Source: CAKSKB01 sp034186235
GTDB lineage: Bacteria; Bacillota; Clostridia; HGM11514
Length of the DNA: 37,825 nucleotides
Reading direction: 5' to 3'
Assembly: GCA_034186235.1 (NCBI GenBank)
Contig: JAXGBA010000124.1
Location: 1 to 37,825 of the forward strand
Part shown: piece after piece, positions 16,488 to 23,515 of the stretch
How positions within the stretch are numbered: the first letter of the stretch is position 1
Layout of the letters: every line of letters starts with the position of its first letter
Notes under the pieces: model-generated
Told to the model about the DNA's origin: nothing
What the model saw: only the letters and a program-made list of their open reading frames with translations
Database searches by the model: none
Program-made: the position numbers and the translations under genes

Positions 16488-16549
16488 GCCTAAACATCAT
16501 ATAATTGTCAAAAATATGCACAAGCACATTATTGGTTGATTTGAAAAAA

Positions 16550-17116
16550 TCAGGCTTTTTTATAACCACATTTCGGACATATGCCGTTTTCATTCAGTGC
16601 AATACCACACAAAGGACAGCGCTCCGTATGTAAGTTCGGTTCAAATTCCTCAGAAGCCGCATTAACACCGCTGGTAAAGGTCAATTTAACTATGTTTAGC
16701 TTATCCTTCAATAAATCATAAACAATTTTAATCATACCCTCAACGGTCATTGTTTCTTTTGTAACCACTAAGCGGCACTCCGGATATGCCGTTGCCAAAT
16801 CAGTTTTGAAAGCAGGACCTTTCATAACGTTATTTGGTGTACCGTTTTTAATTCCCTGTTTTTCATAGACATCGAGAATAGCCGGCAAAAGCGGATCATC
16901 CTCGCGAAGAACCAAGGCATGGTCAAAATTCTTCAGAACTTCCCATGCAGTCTTTTGAATTTCATTACACGGGAAAACCATATTAACTCCTGCATTAACC
17001 GAATCCTCTACTTCGATAGTAAGTACTCCAGTATGTCCATGAAGATACTGTGCTTCTCCCTTGAACCCATAGAAACGATGGGCATACTGTAAATCCAATG
17101 TCGTAATACTTCTCAT
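16550..17116 (-). CDS. 6-pyruvoyl-tetrahydropterin synthase / QueD-like protein with a C-terminal zinc ribbon
   Basis: 188 residues of the PTPS/QueD fold, which makes 6-carboxytetrahydropterin (queuosine route) or related pterins from dihydroneopterin triphosphate. The zinc triad is visible as His13 (YAHRF) and His26/His28 (YLHGHTG). FDHALVLREDDPL and VVTKETMTVEGMIKIVYDLL are also family segments. The usual catalytic Cys four residues before the HGH motif is absent: the sequence is GFKGEAQYLHGH, with Glu21 nearby. A four-Cys zinc ribbon (Cys167, Cys170, Cys180, Cys183) is appended. AAGGAG precedes ATG. It lies 132 bp downstream of a Fur-family gene on the same strand with no terminator between, so metal-responsive expression is possible. 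Confidence 0.82.
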   Translation of the reverse strand: MRSITTLDLQYAHRFYGFKGEAQYLHGHTGVLTIEVEDSVNAGVNMVFPCNEIQKTAWEVLKNFDHALVLREDDPLLPAILDVYEKQGIKNGTPNNVMKGPAFKTDLATAYPECRLVVTKETMTVEGMIKIVYDLLKDKLNIVKLTFTSGVNAASEEFEPNLHTERCPLCGIALNENGICPKCGYKKA

Positions 17117-17248
17117 TGTTTTATCTCCTTATATATTTATATTTACGGGTTGTCTGCGCCCGCATACGCCCTTATTTAAGATGGGAATTGAAACTGTTAG
17201 GAATATTGCTGTTGGCATAATATCTATCCCCACAAATTTCATTGTCCG

Positions 17249-17653
17249 TTAATACATACTATTGGTATATCCATGAATATTCTTGTCTGCACCGAGTTTT
17301 TTTCGGCAATCCGGACACACATAGAATACTTTTAAATCGTAAGACAAAAAATCTGCACCAAATTGCTTTTTTAAAGTTTCCGTCAAATCCTCAAACTGTA
17401 TATCTGTCAGTTTTCCACAGTTTTGGCAAACAATATGATCGTGCTTAACAATTCTATCATAGCGGTCAGGCATACCCTCCATAGAGATTTTATTGATAAG
17501 CCTGTTCCTATACAACTTATTTAAGTTATTATAAACAGTTGCCAAAACCACACTCGGAAAATCAGCTTTTAATATATGATAGATTTGCTCAACGGTCATA
17601 TGTGATGACGATTGATTAACGATTTCATATATGCGTTTCTCATACTTTGTCAT
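17249..17653 (-). CDS. Fur/PerR-family metal-dependent repressor
   Basis: About 134 residues. An N-terminal winged helix (MTVEQIYHILKADFPSVVLATVYNNLNKL) contains the ATVYNNL recognition helix of the family. The C-terminal dimer domain has the metal/zinc features HDHIVCQNCGK and FYVCPDCRKK, two CxxC pairs of the structural zinc site. I prefer ATG 17653; a TTG nine bases upstream is possible, and neither has a strong ribosome site. The 7-1-7 palindrome in its own promoter implies autoregulation. Iron (Fur) versus peroxide (PerR) sensing cannot be settled from sequence alone, though the box and small size suit PerR. Confidence 0.88.
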   Translation of the reverse strand: MTKYEKRIYEIVNQSSSHMTVEQIYHILKADFPSVVLATVYNNLNKLYRNRLINKISMEGMPDRYDRIVKHDHIVCQNCGKLTDIQFEDLTETLKKQFGADFLSYDLKVFYVCPDCRKKLGADKNIHGYTNSMY

Positions 17654-17669
17654 TTTTTTCAACCAATCA

Positions 17670-17717
17670 TTAGAATCATTCTAAAATTATTATAACACTT
17701 TTAATTTCAAATGTCAA
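17670..17717 (-). promoter_or_regulatory. Promoter and Fur/PerR box of the fur-queD unit
   Basis: On the reverse strand TTGACA (17717-17712), 17 bp and TATAAT (17694-17689) form a consensus promoter. Just downstream is the perfect 7-1-7 palindrome TTAGAATCATTCTAA (17670-17684), a Fur/PerR-type operator overlapping the start region. Confidence 0.88.
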
Positions 17718-17879
17718 GATATTTTTTTGATTACCACAGAACTTATTGAATGAAGTATTGTCAACTATATTTCAATATCTTCTTGTATATTTAAGCGACA
17801 AATGAGTGACAAAACGGCATAGAGAAACGTCGGCAGTCCTCATTTTTTAAGGGTTTCCGCCGTTCTGAATATACTCTTT

Positions 17880-17926
17880 TTCAAGAAAAGTTTCAGAGTA
17901 ATGTATGTTTTGCTAAAATCAGATTT
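17880..17926 (+). repeat. Fragment of the composite dispersed repeat
   Basis: AGAAAAGTTTCAGAGTAATG followed by TTTGCTAAAATCAGA matches the left half of the palindromic core at 20284-20330. It ends abruptly at the next gene fragment. Confidence 0.7.
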
Positions 17927-18136
17927 ATGGCGCTTGCGCCCGAAAAACCGGAGGATATTTTTCGTTTTATTAACGAGGTTCCGTACTGGACAGCAAAAAA
18001 TCACGGTAAGAAATATCGTCTGATGCATCAGGTTTATACCCATCCGAAGTATATTGAACATGGCAAGAAGTTTTTTGCAGGCGTAAGCGATCGCTATACG
18101 GAATATGCGCGGAGGCTTTCAGCCCACATAAACTAA
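17927..18136 (+). pseudogene. Unidentified gene fragment adjoining an IS256 end
   Basis: A 69-codon frame with PEKPEDIFRFINEVPYWTA, GKKYRLMHQVYTHPKYIEHG and SDRYTEYARRLSAHIN has good protein-like composition but no ribosome site. It starts exactly where a repeat fragment stops and ends exactly at the IS256 terminal block. I do not recognise the family; it looks like an internal or C-terminal piece of a larger cytosolic protein. Confidence 0.4.
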
Positions 18137-18197
18137 TTAGATTATATCATCATTTTGGAGCTAAATTTGAGGTTTACACAAAATGAGGGATTGACCC
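18135..18197. repeat. Isolated IS256-family terminal region, copy 2 (inverted relative to 2449-2515)
   Basis: CTAATTAGATTATATCATCA through GAGGTTTACACAAAATGAGG and GGATTGACCC is the reverse complement of 2449-2515 with only a few differences. No transposase lies beside it, so it is a solo end. Confidence 0.78.
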
Positions 18198-18247
18198 AAA
18201 TAATTTTGGAAGCCGGATGGCGTATTGACTTTCCCGAAGGATTTTGA
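18198..18247 (+). pseudogene. Tiny C-terminal gene fragment after the IS256 end
   Basis: The frame QIILEAGWRIDFPEGF ends at TGA 18245-18247. It is directly outside the IS256 terminus, so it may be the 3' end of a gene the IS once interrupted. Confidence 0.25.
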
Positions 18248-18303
18248 ATCATACAAATCTTATATTCATTTGTTGTGCTTTTAGAAAACTAAACAATATC
18301 ATC

Positions 18304-18339
18304 AAAAAAGCAGGCTGTTTTGCTTGAAAACATCCTGCT
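18304..18339 (-). terminator. Terminator of the GH39-like gene
   Basis: GCAGGCTGTTTT and AAAACATCCTGC form a stem (18310-18338, one mismatch). Six T residues follow on the reverse strand. Confidence 0.82.
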
Positions 18340-18397
18340 TTGTCTGCGTTTTGTGTACTATCCTAAGATATGCGATTGCGCTTTTAAAATGCAAATA

Positions 18398-19753
18398 TTA
18401 TATTTCCTCTATTTTTATAAGATATGCAGAGAACAAAGGCATTTTTAAATATGACGATATACTTTCGCCCGTAACCGTTTCATCTCTCACAAGCTCTTCG
18501 TTATGATTTTCATCGAGAAGATAGTAAGAAACTTTTCTCTTTTTGCTGCCCATATTCTCAAAGCTTATTTTAACATCCATTTCATCTGCATTGTCATTAT
18601 CATCAAAATACGAAACGACAAACGCCATTGAGTTTTCACCCTTTGCCGCACAACTGAACAATTTATCGCATACACTTTCGGTTTTAACCGATTCTCCGAG
18701 CTTAACAAGTTCGTTGAACATACGGAACGGATAATAGCCTTTGAGCCTTTCGCATACATAATCAGTTGCGAACATTCCGTTCATTGCGCACGGACGAGCA
18801 TCGTAATACATCAGCATATCGAGGGGTCTGTACTGTGATTCAAACATTACAGCCGCCGCAAACGCCGCACCTTTGATACCCTTTTCGTTTTTAAGTGAAT
18901 ACAGCCAATCATCGTTGTTCCAGCCCTTGACATAATTCCACTCATTGAGTATACTTTCGGTATTCTTAAATCCGTAAGAATCAAGCAGCTCCCTTGCTTT
19001 TGTTTCCCAATCAAGTATACAATTCGGATCGTCGGCATATATATGCCATGAATAAAAGTCAAGCGGCGTATTATGTTCTTTAATATAAGACAAAAAGCTT
19101 TTTGCCCAATCATTAAACGGATGCAGCACTGCCGGACCGCCTATTTTTTTATTGGGAAAACATTTTTTCAAATGCTTTGCCGCAATGTCAAAAAATTCAA
19201 AAAACTGTTGCATTGTTCCGCCCCAGCACTTTTTGTCAACATAATCAGCATCATCCGGAGCGCCGTCGGGTTCGTTCCATATTTCCCAGTATTCAATGTC
19301 ATAATCAAATCCGTCAGCCCATCCCTCGGTATAATGGCGTATTATATGTTCACAAATGACAGCCCATTTATGAAAATCTTTAGGCGGCAGAGTACCGTAT
19401 TTTTTAGGCTCATGTTCAATCTTTGAACCAAGGCGATAAAACGGCTTTACACCTGCATATATCATCACTTTAAGATATTCGTCTGTCAGGGTAAAATCGT
19501 ATGATTCGGGATCGGTGGGATCTTTATCAAAATCAGGGAATATTGCAAGAATATCGACTATATGCTCTCCTCCGTAAGCAGAACAGAATGCCGCATCATG
19601 CGTTCTTGCGTATGGAATTGCCGCTTCTTTAAAAGCATCAATATTCGTTACCCGCTGGTCGGTTGTAAATTTGTAAACAGGTCCGTTATTTACCGCATTC
19701 ATCGGCTTGATTTTCCCCGTATTTATCGAAAAATCAACTTTTATATTTTCCAT
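18398..19753 (-). CDS. GH39-like glycoside hydrolase (beta-xylosidase type)
   Basis: 451 residues, no signal peptide, so cytosolic. It has a (beta/alpha)8 clan GH-A catalytic domain. The acid/base Glu161 sits in EIWNEPD and the nucleophile Glu271 in ILNEWNYV, both standard GH39/GH-A motifs. Other family segments are PYARTHDAAF, LDFYSWHIYADD and AAFAAAVMFESQ. A C-terminal beta-sandwich (~370-451) ends SSYLKMPLFSAYLIKIEE. It probably cleaves beta-xylosides or related short oligosaccharides imported by an ABC system. AAAGGAG precedes ATG. A consensus promoter and an upstream palindrome control it, and it is a single-gene unit with its own terminator. Confidence 0.85.
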   Translation of the reverse strand: MENIKVDFSINTGKIKPMNAVNNGPVYKFTTDQRVTNIDAFKEAAIPYARTHDAAFCSAYGGEHIVDILAIFPDFDKDPTDPESYDFTLTDEYLKVMIYAGVKPFYRLGSKIEHEPKKYGTLPPKDFHKWAVICEHIIRHYTEGWADGFDYDIEYWEIWNEPDGAPDDADYVDKKCWGGTMQQFFEFFDIAAKHLKKCFPNKKIGGPAVLHPFNDWAKSFLSYIKEHNTPLDFYSWHIYADDPNCILDWETKARELLDSYGFKNTESILNEWNYVKGWNNDDWLYSLKNEKGIKGAAFAAAVMFESQYRPLDMLMYYDARPCAMNGMFATDYVCERLKGYYPFRMFNELVKLGESVKTESVCDKLFSCAAKGENSMAFVVSYFDDNDNADEMDVKISFENMGSKKRKVSYYLLDENHNEELVRDETVTGESISSYLKMPLFSAYLIKIEEI

Positions 19754-19794
19754 AATGCTAACTACTCCTTTTATCGAAAAAATTTATTTAGCTC

Positions 19795-19823
19795 ATTATA
19801 GCACCGCTCAAATTTTATGTCAA
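19795..19823 (-). promoter_or_regulatory. Promoter of the GH39-like gene
   Basis: Reverse strand: TTGACA (19823-19818), 17 bp, TATAAT (19800-19795); 41 bases ahead of the start codon. Confidence 0.88.
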
Positions 19824-19833
19824 TAGATTAATC

Positions 19834-19850
19834 TACGAAAAAGTTTCGTA
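19834..19850. promoter_or_regulatory. Candidate operator (7-3-7 inverted repeat) upstream of the GH39-like promoter
   Basis: TACGAAA, AAG, TTTCGTA: perfect 7-bp arms, 10 bases upstream of the -35 box. The position fits an activator or repressor site for the glycosidase gene. Confidence 0.5.
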
Positions 19851-20086
19851 ATTTTTTATAATAAGTACTCTTGCATTGTATGGATAACGAACTTATGTCA
19901 TACAATTATTATGTTTTATATCTCGTTTTTCACCATATCCGAAAAGACAACATTTTTACTTTTATCACACCCCACACATTCTTTACTTCACTTGCCATAG
20001 TTCAGCAAATATTCTTTTTGAAAATGTCTTATTTGATATTGCAATTTAGATATGAAAATTAACTTATGAAAAAATTTCAAAATTGC
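19851..20086. other. Intergenic stretch with nothing recognisable
   Basis: A+T-rich sequence between the glycosidase operator and the tRNA promoter. Short frames on the plus strand lack ribosome sites and protein character. Confidence 0.4.
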
Positions 20087-20115
20087 TTGACTTTTATATT
20101 ATAATGGGTTATAAC
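20087..20115 (+). promoter_or_regulatory. Promoter of tRNA-Pro
   Basis: TTGACT (20087-20092), 17 bp, TATAAC (20110-20115), 11 bases ahead of the tRNA 5' end. Confidence 0.82.
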
Positions 20116-20126
20116 ATAAAAGTTGT

Positions 20127-20203
20127 CGGGGCGTGGCGCAGTTTGGTAGCGCACTTGGTTTGGGACCAAGGGGCCGCAGGTTCAAATCCTGTCGCCCCGA
20201 CCA
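20127..20203 (+). tRNA. tRNA-Pro (anticodon UGG)
   Basis: A complete cloverleaf: acceptor CGGGGCG/CGCCCCG, D-loop with AGTTTGGTAGC, anticodon stem CTTGG/CCAAG around TTTGGGA (anticodon TGG), T-arm GCAGGTTCAAATCCTGT, discriminator A and an encoded CCA. It stands alone and is followed within six bases by the terminator hairpin of the dispersed repeat. Confidence 0.96.
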
Positions 20204-20208
20204 AATCT

Positions 20209-20248
20209 GAGCCGTAATTTTGATACAAAATTGCGGTTCTGTTTTTTT
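20209..20248 (+). terminator. Terminator downstream of tRNA-Pro (first module of the dispersed repeat)
   Basis: CCGTAATTTTG and CAAAATTGCGG pair around ATA and are followed by seven T residues. The same hairpin recurs at 28437-28477. Confidence 0.82.
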
Positions 20249-20529
20249 GCCCGAAAACCCTCTAACAATGGGATTTTTGAAAAGAGAAAAGTTTCAGAGT
20301 AATGGATGGTTTGCTAAAATCAGAGCATTTTCAGCCATCGCACACAAATTCCGCTCACTCCGAAACTTTTCCTCGAAAAATAATGCACCGATTATTGTGT
20401 TTTTGCCATAAAAACGATGCAAATATTGAAAAAAGTTCAATTATATGATATAATGTTTTAAGAAATCAAATCGTTCAGGAATATCAATGATAATTTGTCA
20501 GATATTGTCGGGAAAAAAGGAAGTTTGCA

Positions 20530-20679
20530 ATGAAAAAAGATAGTATTTTTTGTCATATCTTTATTTATAAGAACGCTTATCAAAAAGATGATAACGGATA
20601 TTATTGGATTAGTTCATATGGAATGCACGAAGTAGAAAAAAAGAATAATCTTTTGGCCAGTCTTGACAAGAGTATATGA
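20530..20679 (+). CDS. 49-residue small protein carried by the dispersed repeat
   Basis: ATG 20530 with GGAAG nearby begins MKKDSIFCHIFIYKNAYQKD. The frame continues DNGYYWISSYGMHEVEKKNN and ends in a Leu-rich tail at TGA 20677-20679. A TTGAAA-17-TATAAT promoter lies upstream. A decayed copy of its second half exists at about 3435-3520. No family recognised; the aromatic residues suggest a small folded protein rather than a membrane peptide. It is 70 bp ahead of the sugar isomerase gene, so it could also be a leader ORF for it. Confidence 0.4.
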   Translation: MKKDSIFCHIFIYKNAYQKDDNGYYWISSYGMHEVEKKNNLLASLDKSI

Positions 20680-20749
20680 CGGGATGATAGTAGAGATATA
20701 AGTGTGGAGCGGAGCAATGCTACAAAGTGAATATAAAGGAGAAGATCAT

Positions 20750-21655
20750 ATGAAAATCGCAACTACAATTGGAGAAATGTATTCATATTCTGAAAAACCG
20801 GCAAAAGCTATTGAAGCATACGAGGGTACCGGATTTAAGTACCTTGATTATAGCTTTTATAATGTGGTGAGAACTCCGAACCATCCTTTTATGACGGATA
20901 ACTGGAAGGAAGAAATTTTTGAAGCGAAAGCTACTGCACAAAGGCTTGGTTTTTCTTTTGTGCAAGCGCATGCGCCCGATTGTGATATAAGAGGAGAAGG
21001 TGCGGAAAAAGGAATTTTGGCCACTATTCGTTCAATTGAGGCTTGTGGTATTCTTGGTATTAAAAATATGGTAATCCATTCGGGATTTTTCCAAGAGATA
21101 AAATATCCCGATGACAAAGAGTTATATTTTAAAGCTAATGAACCATTTTTCAAAGCGCTTATTCCGGCAATGGAGAAAAATGGCGTCAATATTCTCTTTG
21201 AAAATACAACCTTAAAGCATTGTCCTGAAAAGTGCTTTTTTCCTATAACCGGAAAGGACTTAAACGATTTCGTTTCCTATATGAACCATCCATTGTTCGG
21301 TGCGGCGTGGGATGTAGGACACGCCAATATGGATGAAAAAGACCACTATGCTGAAATTATGGAAATGGGAAATAACTTAAAAGCAATTCATGTGCATGAT
21401 AATAATGGTATGAGAGATAACCATACAGCACCTTTCCTTGGAACAGCAGATTATGATTCGCTTATGAGAGGACTTATTGAATCGGGGTTTTCAGGTTATT
21501 TTACCTTGGAAGCGGATGGATTTTTCGAGTTTAATCGTGGGCGTGAGAATGGAAGTCTTTCGCACATTAGCACAGAACTTAAGAGAGATGCCCTTTCATT
21601 ACTTTATAAAATTTCAAAATATATTCTTTCTTCATATAATGTTTATGAAGAATAA
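20750..21655 (+). CDS. Sugar phosphate isomerase/epimerase (xylose isomerase-like TIM barrel)
   Basis: 301 residues from ATG 20750, which AAAGGAG precedes; an in-frame start 48 bases upstream lacks a ribosome site. The AP_endonuc_2 TIM-barrel family is indicated by the metal-site segments ILFENTTLKH (Glu), AAWDVGHANMD (Asp/His), IHVHDNNG (His-Asp) and YFTLEADG (Glu), with KNMVIHSGF in the middle. Members isomerise or epimerise ketoses, inositols or sugar acids in the cytosol. Its place beside glycosidase genes suggests processing of the released sugar; the exact substrate is unknown. Confidence 0.85.
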   Translation: MKIATTIGEMYSYSEKPAKAIEAYEGTGFKYLDYSFYNVVRTPNHPFMTDNWKEEIFEAKATAQRLGFSFVQAHAPDCDIRGEGAEKGILATIRSIEACGILGIKNMVIHSGFFQEIKYPDDKELYFKANEPFFKALIPAMEKNGVNILFENTTLKHCPEKCFFPITGKDLNDFVSYMNHPLFGAAWDVGHANMDEKDHYAEIMEMGNNLKAIHVHDNNGMRDNHTAPFLGTADYDSLMRGLIESGFSGYFTLEADGFFEFNRGRENGSLSHISTELKRDALSLLYKISKYILSSYNVYEE

Positions 21656-21764
21656 TGATTGATAAAAGCGTAAGTGAAGTTTGTTCTAGTAAACATTGGC
21701 ATCCAGATTATACAGTCTTTATATAAAGGATGTTGAATTTTGTCGAAAAAGCGAGGGGATAACA

Positions 21765-22139
21765 ATGAAGAAAATTTTTAATGTAGTGTTAAATGTTTTG
21801 CCATTCTTTATATGGATTGGGTGGTTTTTATTAGCTTTAAATAATGTTGAAATAAATCCAGACTTGGGGACGATTCAAATATTGTTATTGCTTGGGCTAC
21901 CTTTGGTTTACTCTGTTTATAATGTTATTTTTTCTGCTAATAAAAAGAACTTTTTGATGCAAAATTTTGTTTTTGGAGTTGCCCAAGTGGTTGGTTACTA
22001 CATAAGTGGTCTGCTTTATTATGATTATATTTCTAGTGATTCAGAAACAATCTTGGTAAATAATACTTTTTCTGCAATATCTGTTGTTTATATTTTAATT
22101 ACAACTTTAATATTTTACGGGATTAGTGTAGTTGTATAA
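21765..22139 (+). CDS. Small four-helix membrane protein, unknown function
   Basis: 124 residues from ATG 21765 after GAGGGGAT. Four hydrophobic stretches are visible: FFIWIGWFLLAL, IQILLLLGLPLVYSVYNVIF, FVFGVAQVVGYYISGLLYY and VVYILITTLIFYGISVVV. No catalytic motif and no family recognised. It is A+T rich relative to the isomerase before it and has its own ribosome site. A terminator lies ~130 bp downstream. Confidence 0.6.
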   Translation: MKKIFNVVLNVLPFFIWIGWFLLALNNVEINPDLGTIQILLLLGLPLVYSVYNVIFSANKKNFLMQNFVFGVAQVVGYYISGLLYYDYISSDSETILVNNTFSAISVVYILITTLIFYGISVVV

Positions 22140-22459
22140 AAGTTAAAAAGGAAATGATTTTTTAGTCCTGTCTTGACTTGAGAAAAAGAAAAGTTCACTA
22201 TGAACTAATCTTTTTGAAAAATGCACCGCTTTTTCGGTCGTATTAAAATTGACCATTAGTTCCAAATAAGACAGACTATTTTGATAGAATAGTCAGTCTT
22301 TTCTTTTTTATCAAAAACGCTCAAATATTGCAGTATTGCGGTATTTTACGGTTTTTACAAATCCTTAATGAATAAGCAAATAGTGCCGTCAAAGAGTTAA
22401 TTTCTCGACGGCACTGTTATTATTTTTAGTAATCGTTTAATTTATATATTGGTAGTACT
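22140..22459. other. Intergenic region with two terminators and a repeat fragment
   Basis: It contains GAGAAAAAGAAAAGTTCACT and AAAATGCACCGC, pieces of the dispersed repeat (about 22178-22235). A hairpin AAGACAGACTATT...AATAGTCAGTCTT with a T-rich tail lies at about 22268-22308. A second hairpin AGTGCCGTC...GACGGCACT lies at about 22382-22414, followed by GTTATTATTTTT. No gene. Confidence 0.65.
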
Positions 22460-22651
22460 TCAATCCATATGAGAGTTAAATGATTGCGTGATTATATACA
22501 TAACCTTTTCAATCTCGTCCATATTCTCAAAGAAAAGCTCGGCATCACCATTGCCCCAACGACCTACACCAGTAATATCTCGACAAATTCCATATTTATC
22601 AACTATATCAGAGAATTTCATATTAATAGAAACACAAAGCCTAATTTTCAT
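22460..22651 (-). pseudogene. C-terminal fragment of a DUF5655-like protein, coupled to the transporter stop
   Basis: 63 residues: RLCVSINMKFSDIVDKYGIC, RDITGVGRWGNGDAELFFEN and EKVMYIITQSFNSH. This resembles the C-terminal module of DUF5655/'predicted transport protein' family members, where a GHWGNGD motif is typical. The family is normally larger, so the N-terminal part is missing. Its ATG overlaps the EamA stop codon as ATGA, so translation could be coupled; whether this is a functional minimal domain is unclear. Confidence 0.5.
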
Positions 22652-23499
22652 ATATTTAGAAATACCACAGACACAATCCCAAGAATATACCCGACAGTCT
22701 GAGTTTTTGAAAGCTTTTCTTTATATATAGTCAGCGCACATATAAAGGTCAGCACAATTCCTCCGGCAGAGATACTGGGAAAGAGAACGGAATTAGGCAT
22801 TGATGCGGAAACTACCATCACCAGATAATTCATTATTCCGTTTATCAGTCCCTTGACTGCTCCGTATTTAATGCACGGCTTAAGCATTTCACGCTTATTT
22901 CCCTTTTTGGATAATCCGAGTACAAGCAGTACTATGGTTACAACAGCAAGCGAAATAATCATAAATTCGTTTTTATATGCGCCGTCAAAATGCACCTGCT
23001 GCATTTTCTGAATAGTAGAGCACATTCCGTTGGCAATAAAGGTGAGCAGGATATATATTATCCATGACGGAGAGAATTTCATGCTCTCATCCTTATTTTT
23101 ATTTATAAGATAGAGTGAAATCAACAATGCCACAAGACCTATGTACAATGTCGGATGTATGGGGTCGTGTAAAAATAAAATTCCGTAAAAGGTGGGTATC
23201 AGCAAGGAATATGAGGTTATCAGTGCTGTTATGGATAACGGTCCTGTCTTAATAGCAAATATCATTGCAGCAGATGCCGTTCCGAAAGCCATGGAAAATG
23301 CCGCCGAATAAGGGATAAGCTCTCGGGGAAAGCTTATACTTCCGCCACTGTTTATTAAAAAGAACAGCAATGCGCAAAAACAGCCGACTGCGGTAAAAAG
23401 GTTTATATTCGGGGCTTTTGCTTTTATATTGTATTGCTTTGCGAATATCCGTTCAAAAAGCTGTATCAATATTATTATAAACAGGAAAAAATAATCCAT
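22648..23499 (-). CDS. EamA/DMT-superfamily transporter
   Basis: 283 residues with about ten transmembrane helices in two EamA-like halves. N-terminal: FFLFIIILIQLFERI up to PTFYGILFLHDPIHPTLYIG. C-terminal: WIIYILLTFIANGMCSTIQK to FPSISAGGIVLTFICALTIY, KEKLSKTQTVGYILGI. The conserved late segment with KE(K)L and GxxLG is typical of drug/metabolite exporters and nucleotide-sugar-like carriers. It begins 16 bp after the glycosidase-like gene on the same strand, so the two form an operon. Substrate unknown. Confidence 0.82.
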   Translation of the reverse strand: MDYFFLFIIILIQLFERIFAKQYNIKAKAPNINLFTAVGCFCALLFFLINSGGSISFPRELIPYSAAFSMAFGTASAAMIFAIKTGPLSITALITSYSLLIPTFYGILFLHDPIHPTLYIGLVALLISLYLINKNKDESMKFSPSWIIYILLTFIANGMCSTIQKMQQVHFDGAYKNEFMIISLAVVTIVLLVLGLSKKGNKREMLKPCIKYGAVKGLINGIMNYLVMVVSASMPNSVLFPSISAGGIVLTFICALTIYKEKLSKTQTVGYILGIVSVVFLNI

Positions 23500-23515
23500 A
23501 TTTACATTCCTTCTG

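Larger units (their letters stand above)
20209..20700 (+). repeat. Composite dispersed repeat, fullest copy
   Basis: Modules in order: terminator hairpin (20209-20248); palindromic core whose arms are GAAAAGTTTCAGAGT (about 20286-20300) and CTCCGAAACTTTTC (about 20357-20371); a weaker terminal hairpin beginning TGCACCG (about 20382-20420); promoter TTGAAA (20426-20431), 17 bp, TATAAT (20449-20454); and a 49-codon ORF. The first half recurs at 28403-28655, the second at 3338-3610, and smaller pieces at 16270, 17880 and 22170-22240. Copies of the core keep nearly identical sequence, as expected of a recently mobile or functionally constrained unit. Confidence 0.8.

Noticed and set aside
16393..16593. 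Reverse-strand 66-codon frame
   Set aside because: It overlaps the queD 3' end and its terminator, has no ribosome site and shows no protein-family character.
17117..17248. preQ1 riboswitch ahead of the QueD-like gene
   Set aside because: I looked for the preQ1 hairpin-pseudoknot pattern in the 132-bp leader and did not see it; only a normal ribosome site is visible.
2449..18197. A classical composite transposon with target-site duplication
   Set aside because: The 8 bases outside each IS256 end (left ...TGTCAAGG, right AAATAATT...) do not match. Only the bracketing by inverted ends is supported.
18847..19801. Several frames antisense or shifted within the GH39-like gene
   Set aside because: Shadows of a well-supported gene with catalytic motifs, promoter and terminator.
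20220..20411. Conserved 62-63-codon frame beginning MIQNCGS, also at 28448
   Set aside because: The two frames are similar only because they lie on the palindromic dispersed repeat; the start is inside a terminator hairpin and there is no ribosome site.
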